This document shows, in pieces, positions 23,275-34,800 of a DNA stretch of 64,000 bases (position 1 is the first letter of the stretch; every line of letters begins with the position of its first letter). Position numbers and translations under genes: made by a program. The stretch comes from Paramacrobiotus metropolitanus (taxonomy: Eukaryota > Tardigrada > Eutardigrada > Parachela > Macrobiotidae). The stretch covers positions 160,691 through 224,690 of the forward strand of contig NW_026570387.1 of assembly GCF_019649055.1 (NCBI RefSeq), read 5' to 3'. A model generated the notes under the pieces. That model had not been told where the DNA came from and ran no database searches. It worked only from the letters and a program-made list of their open reading frames with translations.

Positions 23275-25345
23275 ATGGGTGCTAATGCTTCCAACACGGC
23301 CGATAAGGCCCAATATATGGGTAGTACTATGCAATATTACTATTCTCACGCAGATTTAATTGGAAGAGGGATGTTCGGTGCAGTTTACAAGGCCAAAGTA
23401 ACAAAGCGTGGCGATTACGAAGGGAGGGATGTTGTTGCTGTCAAGGTAATGCAAATTTTTGCTGCTTACAAAACCGTTCCTGGCCAGGGCGGATTTATGG
23501 AAGCCGAGGAAAAACTGAAAAAACTGCTTAAGCTTTCTCACGAAAATCTCGTAACTTATCATAAAGTTTCGATCATCAAAGCCACAGGCGGAGCCACCGT
23601 AGAATTAGCGATGGACTACCACGAAGGTAAAACACCTTTTTTGCTTTATAGAGCATTAGCTTCCCCTTGAGCAATATTATAATATTAATTACAGCAAACC
23701 TTTAGGAGATCTGGCTTCTTTCTTGATGGAAGCCAAACAAAACCAAAACCTCCTGAACAGTTATAACAAAGTCGCCCAGCTCGTGGCATGCATTGCAAGA
23801 GGTCTTGAGTTCCTCCATGAGAACAACATTATACACGGAGACCTGAAGCCGGGAAACATTCTTGTAGCGGTCGCGGAAGGTGGTCGCAGGAAACTGCTGA
23901 TTAGTGACCTCGATGATTTCGTTCAAATGCAGGGAAACGTAACATGCTCTGCAGACATTTCGCAGATGCGGGGCACAAAACGCTACATGTCACCAGAAAT
24001 GCTGAAGAAATTTTCTCAAGCAGAAACAGATTCGCCCGGGAGAAAAACGGATATCTGGAGTCTGGGTTGCATTATCTTGGAGATGGATCAAATATCCAGT
24101 GGTGTATTGGAAATACAACTCGTGAAAGACGGTAACGTTGTAAATGCCGGGGATAATCTTTCGAATGACCAGTATGCCATCAAGATCATGGACGGTTACA
24201 TGCCAGTTGTGGGCGGAGGCAATGCGCCAAATTCGGCTGATCTTATTCGAAAATGTTTGGATCCAGTGGCGGCGAATAGAATATCATCAAAAGAGCTGCT
24301 GCACGAGCTCCGAAACAAGCAAGTTATAGTGCTTTTCCCATGCGACTGTGAAATTGACTACGCGTTTTTTATAATACTATTTGACCCGGCAACTGGCTCT
24401 TTAAACCCCAAAAAAAGTAGTCAGAAAACCAACCACCTTTGGCCAACTGAGGGCTCCCAGCCGGCAGTTAACGGAAACAGATATCTTATTCGCGGATGCA
24501 GTATTTGATCCTACAGACAATTTTTTACGATTGCATTTATGGAATGTCGGCGAAGAAACCTGGCGTGAACAAAAGTGTATTTTGCCACTGCTTCTTCATT
24601 TGCCCTTAGGGCTGGTGGTTCTCGGTCGCATATGTTATTTCTGGGATAATTACAGTAAACAGTTCACCGAAATGGATATTTACTCTGGCAGTACTAAGTC
24701 TTTAACCAATCCTCCTGTGGAAATCAAGTACGATCACATATTGTATGTTTTCCTTGAGTTAGACGATTCTAATTGCTAAAGTATCTTTTCAGCATTCATT
24801 CGGAATTTTTGAAGTCATCAACATCTCCGGCAACGTGGGGCGAGCTAATATATTACGCCGCAACGGACAGAGTGCACCAGTACGATACAGTTGCCGACAA
24901 ATGGGAAACCTTACCAAAGTTTCCACAGCGACGAAAGGCATTTGCAGTGGCTGTGGTAAACGGCTACGTATATGTTATCGGCGGATATTTGCCGGACGAC
25001 TCAGACGAGCGTATTATTAAGTCAGCTGACTGTATTCGGCAGAACGTGGATACTGGTAAATGGGAAGCAATAGAACCTCTTGGACACCCAAGATACCGTC
25101 ATGCTGCTTGCGTAATCCATGATCGAATATATGTGTGCGGCGGGAGAGATGATCTTAATAAGTGCGCGCTTTCAATAGAGGTTTACGATACCAAACAAGG
25201 CGCAGGATGGTCCATTGTGAATTTGCACCAAAAGGACACGCGGTTCTTGTCGGACTTGGCTGAGGAATGCTCCTCTCTTTTTGGGGACTTAACCGCTAAG
25301 ACGATTCGTTTGATTAGTGACGCTGTTCCCGGTAGTAGCAACTGA
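23275..25345 (+). CDS. protein kinase fused to C-terminal kelch repeats, predicted N-myristoylated
   Basis: The ATG at 23275 gives MGANASNTADK, a good N-myristoylation signal (Gly2, Ser6). Exons: 23275-23626, 23706 to about 24322, about 24420 to 24727, and 24793-25345. Introns 1 and 3 (79 and 65 bp) are GT-AG with matching phase; the middle junction is uncertain. The kinase has a normal glycine loop (GRGMFGAVYKA), the VAVK lysine, a hinge ending HEGG, RYMSPEM for APE and DIWSLGCI. The catalytic loop is HGDLKPGN instead of HRD, and the metal-binding DFG is replaced by DLD (LLISDLDDF). The second half has beta-propeller blades: FDPTDNFLRLHLWNVGEETW, then VYVIGGYLPDD and IYVCGGRDD. It resembles the kinase-plus-propeller fusions seen in some invertebrates; substrate unknown. 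A membrane-tethered signalling scaffold is a guess. Confidence 0.85.
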
Positions 25346-25987
25346 TCCAAATGTTTCAAGGGCCATTTTGGCCCTTCTGTTTCCTGAAATTACAAGCTGT
25401 TAAAGTGAAAGACGTAGATTGCTGATGCCATCTCTGCGCAAGGAGTGACAACTGGGCATCATTCATGCAGCCTTAAAAAGACTGAATGATGAATACGTCT
25501 GAGCGGCCTCACGGACGACTTAGTTGACTATGGGCTTACTGTTTTGTTCCACTCTTTCTTCTTTCTGTCTAGATTTCCGTCCTGTGACTAACGAAACAAG
25601 TTCCAAAATGCCTGGAATGTAAAATTTTTTGCCGTATTGTACGCACCTTGCCTTCGTAAACGAAGCCTTATGGAGGTATTGTTCCTTTGGTTTCTGTGTC
25701 GGTTGAGGAAAACACGATGAAAAACAAAACAGATTACCTTGTCCTTTTGCAATAATTTTGCGAGCGGTAGGAACGATCAGGTGTCTTTATTTACTCTGAT
25801 TAGCGGCACGTCAAATTCAGACAGTAAGCGGTGTACCTTTGACAGGCTTAAGCAGCACAGGGACGCTGTATAATGCGACATTAAATTCTCCTTTACTGGC
25901 ACAGATTACAGGTACATTGCAACCATATAGGAACATAAGGTATCAGATGTCGCATATAATTTAAAAGTGTACGCCTTCTCGGCCTGT
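25346..25987. other. intergenic, no gene seen
   Basis: 3' flank of the kinase-kelch gene facing the 3' end of unit B. Nothing recognisable. Confidence 0.4.
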
Positions 25988-26847
25988 TCAGTCTTGGAAG
26001 AAGGCGTCCAGTATGTGCATGGCGAGGCGGGTGTGCACAGCCACGTCCAGCTGCCGTAAATCGGCATCATCCCACCGTTGTGGAAGACCCTCGCGGCCCA
26101 CGCCGCTAAACCTTGAAAACAATGCACCATTATACTGCGAAATTATTATGTGCTATGCCGGCATGTGACCCGACTGTATCAGCTGTAAGGGAATCTGCAG
26201 GGATAAGTTTCATCTACAGGCTTGCACTGGTATCACCCTATATTTCGAGAAAAACACAGAACCACGATTCTTCTGCGCTTGATACTAAGCACTTACCCTG
26301 CAGAGCAAAAACTACTCCTGTTGTCAATTTTGATTTCAATACGCTTGCTGTAAACAAAGGTGATTCAAAGGTATTGAGATCGCAAGACTTTAACGTAGCA
26401 GATATGTCTAGCGTATCTGGCGCTGCACTTTCGCTGTTTGTACGTCACCGCCGTAGAGTGAAAATCCGTCGATCATGGGTGTACACTGTAACACATTAAT
26501 CATCACTTACAAGTTAAGAAACTTCCGAATGCCGATCCATGGGTCGGGATAGGCGAGCGTCTGCACCCATCGAGCCAACACCCCGCGACCTTTTCCACCA
26601 TCTCCCGACTAACGGCTGGACAGTGCTCGTTGGCCGCCGCCAGGAAGCGCCAGCGCTGTTCAGCAGCCGTTTCCGTGGCATGGGAACGTAAGAACGGAAT
26701 GGGATCTTCAGATATGCCTCGCGTGCGGCTGTCCAAGCCACCCTATGCCCGTCCTCCAGCCATGCTAGATTCTGGTTATAGCAGAACAGCCGCTTCAGTA
26801 ACGAATGCCGAGCGGACAGAATTGAGCCGGTATAGTTGACAATATAG

Positions 26848-27209
26848 GCGGTATAGTTATAGTTGACTTCTATGATATCTGAACTCGTACTTTACGGCTA
26901 TATTTTGTACTTTCACGCGTTTTCTCTTTTGTTTTGGTTTATACTTTTGGTTTTTCTAACCGCATGCGCTTCGCGCCTAAATAAGTCCGAGAGTTGCAGT
27001 ATTTTTGGCATCAGTTCGTTCTCATTCTGAGTTTGGCAGCGTCGGAGTTTTTCTATTAAAACAATGCATTCGTATTCTCGCTTCGCGTAGTTCGTAGCTT
27101 GCGCATATTATTTAGATATGCCTCATTGAAATTATCAGCTCATTCTCTGTCGTTGAGTCAGGTCGGTAGGATTGATATTACGGTACTATTTTACTGTACT
27201 CGTCTTTCC
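26848..27209. other. about 360 bp of foreign sequence inside unit B exon 3
   Basis: It has no similarity to the family. It contains a TAAATAAG TATA-like block followed about 20-60 bp later by GCAGTATTTTTGGCATCAGTTCGTT, which resembles a promoter. It could be a fragment of a transposable element. No clear target-site duplication was found. Confidence 0.45.
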
Positions 27210-27905
27210 GTCACCACTTCCGGAAGGTCACCGCTGTCTTGGGTAACGATGAGGGGCAGGCCTTAGCTCGGAGTGTGTGCCGCACAACTTTCATTCTGTC
27301 TCGCGTCTTCATTCTTTGAAGAAAATCCGCATATCCCGCTGCATCCACCATTGCTACAGCGTGCAGAGATATGGTGCGTTCCAGCAGCGTCACAAGCTGG
27401 TACGTATGATAGTGGCACTCAATGTCGAATTCCTCGACTTCCGGCTTTTCGGCTAGCAACAACGGGACGTCGAGAACCAAGTGCCGTTTGCTGTCGGTGG
27501 CATAATTTTCCAGAAGAAGCTTCCATAGCGCGCACACTCTAATAAAGCAAGGTCAACTTTTAAACCCCGCATCGATGGTTGGCATGTTTTGTTTTAACCA
27601 TGCGTGTATCTTCAAAACTACTGAAGCAAAGGCTTGCGTTGCAACATGTTGCAGTAGGCTCGCATTTCTCTCCAACCGGATGCTGCTCACATTTTCGGCA
27701 TTATACCGACCTGAACGAATTATCTGGCTAAAAGATACTGAGAACGGACTTGAAAATGCTTTTAGGAGCGCACCATCACCGCAGTTTTAGATGACAGATC
27801 GGAATGTACTGTAAAGACGTTACGAGTTCACTTAATTTTACGGAAACGCCGACTTACGCGCCTAGACGCAGCTGAGTAATCATATCGCAGTTCAGGAGAA
27901 TATAT

Positions 27906-27975
27906 GCCAGAACCTCCTTGATATGCATTTGAACCTCCTTGATATGCTCCTTGATACGGAACCTCCTTGATATGC
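27906..27975. repeat. tandem duplication of an 18-21 bp motif in unit B exon 2
   Basis: On the minus strand CATATCAAGGAGGTTC (with variants) appears three to four times in a row. Intact copies have a single ATGCATATCAATGAGCT at this place. The expansion disrupts the F-box. Confidence 0.8.
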
Positions 27976-29149
27976 ATTTCTTCAACATCTGCAAAATTTC
28001 AATCCAACTGTTTTCTGGGCTTAACGTTCGTAGGGCGGTAAAGCCTTTCAAAGCCTTAATAAAGTTCTTATACGGTCACAGAAAGTGCACTGGTACAGTA
28101 ATCTTACGAGATTTGGCTAACTGTATTTCCTTCCAACCGAAAACCAGTTTCCTTGTCATCAAATTGTTGGCTTGGTATGTCCTAAAATTTTGCGCTCAAC
28201 TCACCGGGCTGGAGGGCTTCCATACCCATACCGCAGTCCTTCCTGATGATACCAGACGCAGTACTTGGTTGCTGCTCAGTGAGGCATAGCTGGCAGGCTA
28301 TCTTCAGGTCATCGCCAGTCCAAAACATACTACGTCCAAATGCATCACCGGGCACTTCGGCGCAGCTAGACGAACGTCACCGTTCCCATGCCCACCCTCT
28401 CAAACACCCGACATCCCACATCCAAAGTATAGAACGCCCGGGCATCTGTAGGCTTGAAGGGCCTGCGCAATCTGGTACAGTAAAACGTCAGTGTCTCCTG
28501 GCCTAGAGGAAACCCTCGGGCCAACTGGCAGCTGGCGTCACACACCATGTCACCCGGACCCAACGTCATCTAACATGTCCGCTCAAAAATTTTGGCAACA
28601 ACGCCACATCCCGCAATAGATTCGCCGACTCGAAGGCGATGACGTGTTTCCGGTAGACAAATTTGGTATTTGTCATGAAGAAGCTGCGCCGGCTGTTGGA
28701 CGGCGGGAGTTTTCGGATAAACTGGCATATATCCACGACACAACAGTCCCCAACCGTTGTCAGGGTCTTGAGGCGGACGCCATAAAACACACCGGTCACT
28801 TCGTGGGTGATTTTCCCGGTCGGAACATCATCGGCCCACCGGGGGCGTCCCGCAGCGCCACCTGCACCGACCGGCCGCGATTCTGCGTCCCCGAGATACG
28901 GAGGACTTGGTGTGGCCAGAGATGTTGCGTGTGGATCCATTGGGCGTTAATGGTGCTGGCGTCGAAGTCAACGAAGAAGTGATCGCCGTCAACATCCTGT
29001 ACGTAGCCCAGCCAACACTGGCCGTTGTCGCGCCGCACTAGTACCGTGTTACCGAAGTTTACCTCCCGGACGCCCGTGTGGAACTGGCGAAAGTACAGCG
29101 GGGATGCAAACATGTTTACGGCCATGGTAAGTCTTTATTGAACGCCTAA

Positions 29150-29990
29150 GCCGGTTAACTCACACAACCGTATCTACGAAAATCATGGATTCCACTTCTT
29201 TAAACACTCTGCAATTCCAGACCAGCGTTGCCCTACGATTAGGCGCTCCAATCGTCACTCCTCATGAATGTAAATGCGGCGAGTGGGTGGACGAATTCGG
29301 GAGACATGGATTGAGGTGCAAACGATCTGCTGGACGTCTACCTAGACACGATGGCATCAGCAGAGAGTTCGCTCGCGCGCTAACGACGAGCGGTTTCCCT
29401 GCCAGAATGGAACCGAAGGGACTGGCCATAGTAGGCAGTAAAAGACCAGACGTTGTTACGCTTATCCCATGGGAGCGTGGTAAGCCACTAGCAATAGACG
29501 TGACGTGTGTGGACACTCTGACAACTTCATATATTGACCGCACATCCGTCAACGTCGGTGCCGCAGCAGAAATGGCCGAAACAAAGAAACTCGCAAAACA
29601 TGCGTGGCTGCAACCAAGGTATAACTTCACCCCAGCAGCCTTCGAAGTATATGGACCTTTGGGCGGCGGAGCGATGAAGCTGGTCGATAAAATCGGACAC
29701 CTCTTAGTGGCCGCTACCGGACAACCACGCGCGAAAGAATTTTTCCGGCAGCGGATCTCTATACAGATTCAAAGAGGAAATGCCATGTGCGTGATGGGGA
29801 CAATACCGGATCACGAGAAACTAGAGGAAATATTCTTGTTATAACCTCTTAAAACTGCATTATTGTTTTTGTTCTGTTCATATTGTGTTATGCTGGTATA
29901 GACAGGTATTCCTTTCAATCTGTATTGCTAAATTTTGTAAAAACCTACCAACTTAGGGCTATCGAATAAAATATAGAACTCTGCAATACG
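29150..29990 (+). mobile_element. LINE 3' end with zinc finger and restriction-like endonuclease domain, 5'-truncated
   Basis: The open frame 29185-29844 encodes CKCGEWVDEFGRHGLRC (CxC...H...C finger), SAGRLPRHDGI, then KRPDVVTLIPW and LAIDVTCVDT, ending with IQIQRGNAMCVMGT. This arrangement is known as the C-terminus of invertebrate LINE polyproteins; the RPD...D-x-T residues fit a PD-(D/E)XK fold. No reverse transcriptase precedes it, so it is a 5'-truncated insertion. It sits between the start of unit B and that unit's duplicated upstream DNA (30003-30290), so it inserted after the duplication. A second, more decayed copy is at 47277-47870. Confidence 0.8.
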
Positions 29991-30002
29991 GAGGTGCATG
30001 AC

Positions 30003-30290
30003 ACACGCAGCAGCGACTAGCAGGTGATGCTAGTAAACCACAGGAATGCGGTTGTTATTTTTCACTTGCACACTTATGTAACTGATTAATTAACCGCATA
30101 TTCAGTTTAATGTGAAATCGTGGTCCAACGTTAACGCGAGATAATACAGTTTGCTACGCCGTTACATGTACCAAGTAGGCTTCTAAAAATACTCGTATGT
30201 TTTGCTCTTGCTGCCCCATTCCGGTCCACGTGCTCATCAGCCCATCCTCCTACTCATCTCTCGCCGGCACCGGCTCTCGAAGATCATGCT
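30003..30290 (-). repeat. upstream region shared with unit H (inverted segmental duplication)
   Basis: The reverse complement of 30003-30290 aligns through its length with about 53130-53400. Shared blocks in order include CTTCGAGAGCCGGTGCCGGC, GGAATGGG.AAGCAAGA, TATTTTTAGAAGC, GTTAACGTTG and CATTCCTGTGGTTT. It represents the promoter-side flank of units B and H. Confidence 0.8.
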
Positions 30291-31843
30291 CATAGAGACC
30301 CGTTTCAAAGTCCTGTAAACAGCGCGGGCTTGCGCCCATCTCTAGAATGCGCTATGCCCTAGTAGGCTAGTTGTACCTTTACGTGTCGAATATCCGGACC
30401 GGCTTATACATCCCCGTCGCAGAGCATTCGTTGGTTATGCGTTTGAATACATTAAGTACTTACAAATTGAGAAATTTCCGTATATACCTTCATAGCAAAA
30501 TGTAGGAAATTTATTTCTCTACAATGTGGTATTTAACATACCAAAGAAAATTCGAAGCAAGCGTTTTAAAAAGAGTTAACCCTAGAAGATCCAAATCCCA
30601 GCTGTCATATTATGTTGCAAACACACACTTGGCAGTACGATGCAGTAGAGAAAACAAGACTATTTCGTTCAAACGTTTTTAAAATTGCTCCATGAAGTTA
30701 TTGTGGCGTAGGGCAGCAACAGAGTTGCTGTCACTGACAGCAACTCGACTTTTGGCCATTACGGTACGCTTCGCCGCTCCCACCACAGTACAATCGGTTG
30801 GTTGATAATGCATTTTTCACTTGTGATAACTGTTTTCATAACACTTATATTTTATGAAAACATTAAAAATAGTTTTGTAAAAGCATGTTCTTTAAAAAAG
30901 ATTCATTAAAATTCATTTTGTTTTCGTCCCACCGATCCCACCAATCCCATCACTTCACGTTCCCATTCCCATCACATCCCACTTCAAAAATCAGGGTGGG
31001 ATGACAACCCTAGCTGTCGGTGTTTGGTCAGCTGAGAAAGCTCACTGTGTTGTGTGAAGCATGGCCGACCAAATGTACCACGACGAGATTTTATGCGACG
31101 AGTTAGTTAGTGAGTTAGTTCAACTTAGTTGCTCACGACAGCTAAGCTGTCTTCAGTGTCCTGCAACTGGAAACATGCCAGCCGCGCAATGTCCTTGTAG
31201 CCAGGAGGCTAAACTGCAAGGAAAAGAATACTAAATCGTGGAAATCAGCGATGTCTCGCACTGTGGTCAACTGGTCACATTTACTCTTTATAGCCAACGG
31301 CCACACATGCTTCAGCTTCATAATAAACTTATTTTCCTTTCCTCATAAGTCTCTTACAAACTTCCTGTTTTGTTTATATCACTCAGATTTATATTTTCAT
31401 GCTCAGTTTTCATTCTAGTTTGCAATGTCGGTCGTGACATTCACCATTGAATCAAGCTCAGCGTTTCGCACAATACATTTAGGAGCTATGTACAAGTACC
31501 TAAATACAGCAATTTATCTAAAATTGAGTGCTTCATAAACGCACCGGCTTTAGCATGTTTCAGTACAGTACCCTGAACGCTATGCGACTGCCCGCTGCCT
31601 GTTCCGTGGCGGCGACCCTCTTAGCCCGGCAGCTACGGTTTTTTGTTAAAGTTTTTGCCACATCAAGCTGCAAATGCTGGCACTTCGAATATTTTTGCTG
31701 TACTGGTTTACACTTTTGCAGTTCATATTTAGTTTTGACTGAGAGAATTTTACTGTGATACGTATTTAGGTCAGCGTCCCTCAAAAACTGTACGATTGTA
31801 CTGTCCTTTCTTCCCCTGAGTGCCCGCTGTCCCATCGGGAAAA
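30291..31843. other. intergenic, upstream of the BTB-kelch gene; no supported gene
   Basis: 30723-30745 is a 10-bp-arm hairpin (AGTTGCTGTC ... GACAGCAACT). 30940-31010 is rich in CCCATCAC-type repeats. A short frame at about 31062 starts MADQMYHDEILCDELV and, in a shifted frame, reads SSVSCNWKHA, faintly like an F-box remnant. Confidence 0.35.
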
Positions 31844-34800
31844 ATGTCAAAGTCCAGCAATACTTCTCCTCGCCATGACTGTCTCGCTGTGGATGAGTTT
31901 CTTCGTGGGATGCGCGATCTGCAGTCGACGGGAGCCCTGTGCGATGTTATGCTGCAGGGTGGCGAAGAATCTTCCGTGGGCATTCCTGCCATCGCAATGT
32001 CCTCAGCGTGCACAGCGCGTATTTTCGGGCCGTCTTCACACAGGAGTGGAAGGAGTCATCGCAGCCAGTATTCCGGCTGCGCAACATGGACAGTCGCACG
32101 TTGAACGAGTGAGTACTGGATGATACGGAGTGTAACGAAGTTTCATGGTTTAACGTCCGCACACATTCAGGGCAAGAACCCAATTCGAGGCAGCAGACAC
32201 TCACAACAACAACAACTCTCCAGAATACACAGTATTTCAGATCAGCTTTAAACAAGAATACAGTAGCGTATTTAAGCACCACAACTCAGTACACCCACTC
32301 CCTTACAAACACATTTGTTGGCCCAGTCTCAGGTTCCAGAACTTTTTTCGCCATGTCTTTAAACGTACTTACCAATGCGGACAAACGTGGAAGAGGTTCA
32401 GCTGGTTCTACGATCAGTCAAAGCATTGATGTGAACTGGCAAGTTAGGAGTCGCAAACCTCAATTATTATGCAGTATTTATATGCCCGCTATCCCGAAAC
32501 TGAAAAGAGTGCTTAAGAGATGTATATTTGGCAGCATAAATCGGTATGGCGTGCGGTGTGTTTTGCCTTGCCATCATTATTTCCAGGGCACACTGTCCTG
32601 CTGACCGAAAACTTGCTGGCGACTTTTTGCTGACCGACAAAACGATGACCCGACGATTTGTTGAAATGGCAAATCGTTGATAGTCATCTCGCTCGGGCCC
32701 GTCGCGAGACCCCCGTTAGTTTTTCAAAAAGCTTCTCCTCCCGGGGTTTTCATCGCACATTTTTTCTGAATATACCGTACCGTTAGAACCGCCGTGAAAT
32801 TCTGAACAAAATGGTTGAGGCCGATTTTCGAAATTCGCTTTTTCTCAAAGTCGACATCATAGGGCGGTCGCCAATGCGACACCGTACAATTTGGGGTTTC
32901 CCCCTTGACCACCCCAGATTAGGGGAAAACCACAAAAATTAGACTGTCGTACGGTCGACCGCCCTGTAACTTGATTCTGGGGAGAAACGAATTTCGAAAA
33001 TCGGTTACAACCATTTTGTTCAGAATTTTGCGGTGAGTTTATTGGTGTATTCAGAAAAAATCTAGCATGAAAACTGTGGATGGAGTAGATTTTTGAATTT
33101 TGTAAGGGAAAACTGCCCAAAAGGAAGATGTCGCACTAGCGACCGCCCGTGAATGTCGAATCTTGGGGGCTAACGAATTTTGAAAATCGGCCTCAACCAT
33201 TTTGTTCAGAATTTTACGGCGGTTCTAACGGTATATTCAGAAAAAATGTGCGATGAAAACCCCGGGAGGAGAAGCTTTTTGAAAAACTAACGGGGGTCTC
33301 GCGACGGGCCTGAGATTCTCGCTCAATGACCTTTTGTGAATACCGACAACTTCCTTGTGACATTTTCCTGGCTCGAAAAATCTAAGAGACCTAAGAAAAC
33401 TAACAAATCTAAGATCCCTACGAAATCTAAGAGAAAAACAACAAGTAGCTAAGAAAACACAACCTAACGTATCGAACCGAAAAGCAAGTAGTCGGTCAAC
33501 AAACGGGTTTCGGCAGAACGTCGGTCAACGATTTAGCAGGAAAGCGAATTGTCGGTCACCGAATTGTAGGTCGGCGCCTTGACGTACTTTATTTCCAGAC
33601 TCCAGTGTAGTGTAAATGACGATGATTGGATGGTTTTTTCGCTGTGTAGGCTGGTGGAGTACGCGTACACTCTGCATCTTAGCCTCACCGCTGACAACGT
33701 GGCGTCCATACTGATTGCGGCGCAGTTCCTGCAGATGGACCGCGTGGCCGGACTGTGCTGGGAGTACGTGCAGCAGCACCTGAACACATCCAACTGCCTG
33801 GCCGTCCACGCTCTGGCCTCCACTCACCACCATCCCCGTGTGGCCGCGGCCGCTCTGCGCTTGCTCCACATGCACTTTCCGCAGTGGGCGCAGAGTCCTG
33901 AGTTTCTACAGGTGGACGCGCAACAGGTGCTGGCCGTGAGATGGAGGGCGTTGTATGGCAGCTACATGAATTTATGTGTAGTATTACGTGTGCTTGTGCG
34001 TTGATTTATTCACCATATTTACATCAAGGAGCACCACTCAGTAAACACTAACAAAGTAAAGAATTTGTCCCAATTAACATGAGAAGGGACAGTGCTTTTA
34101 CGAACTTAAAATCGGTTGGGTCGATAGCCGACAATATTTGGTAGTAACGGCGGAATGTCTCAACTGTACAGTCCTTTTTTGCAGTTGACTGCCCTGATCG
34201 CATCGGAAGACGTGGAGGTCTTCAGTGAGGATCAGGTGCTGGGGGCGGTGCTGCGTTGGTTGGATCACGACCGTCCCGGCCGATTGGTGCACGTGGCGTC
34301 GGTCTTGCAGAATATCCATGCTCCCTTCCTGAGCGACCACTGCCGACAGGAGTACGCGGCGGCTCTTGCCAGTGCTTCGCCGTGCCAGTCCACAGTGGCC
34401 GCCAAAGAACTGCATGCCGGGGAAGTGGCTATCACCACGCCCCGCCATTCATACGGTAAGGACCATGTTGTTCTATTCCCCGATTTGTAATGGTGAAATA
34501 GCTGTACGGTAGGTCTTTGTTGCTGTTTTTGTCGGATGATATGCAAGCTTGTCCGGTAATTTCCTGCGTAAAGGTACAGACAGCACATATTTAGCGTGCA
34601 AAGTTTTGCGCTATGACGGTTGCCACTACACTGCACCGTGAATTTGTATATTTCGCTGTGTTGATTCGTCGGAAATTACGGACAAACTTGTACACCTCGT
34701 GTCTGTCCGTCTGAGAAAGTACAGACCTTTTACTTCCAGCATTACAAGTACGCATGTTGCAGAGAAACCAAGACTTTGTTATTGTTTTCTTGGTTCCGTG

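Larger units (their letters stand above)
25988..29113 (-). pseudogene. F-box/Tudor-like family, unit B: pseudogene
   Basis: Exon 1 runs from 29113 (MFASPLYFRQFHTG) to 28205 before a GTGAGT donor, and its frame changes at least twice (near 28800-28940 and 28570). Exon 2 (27988-27858) is expanded by tandem copies of about 18 bp that shift the F-box out of frame. Exon 3 starts at 27538 (VCALWKLLLENY). It is interrupted after SGDLPEVV near 27210 and resumes at NYTGSI near 26847, continuing to 26511. About 360 bp of unrelated DNA replaces roughly 60 conserved residues. Exon 4 (26111-25988) is intact: FSGVGREGLPQRWDD, DLRQLDVAV and AMHILDAFFQD-stop. Its nearest relative here is unit H (53497), including the upstream DNA. 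Confidence 0.88.

Noticed and set aside
31062-31240. Possible F-box remnant (DELVSEL, then SSVSCNWKHA in another frame)
   Set aside because: It needs a frame change and lacks any other family similarity; too weak to annotate.
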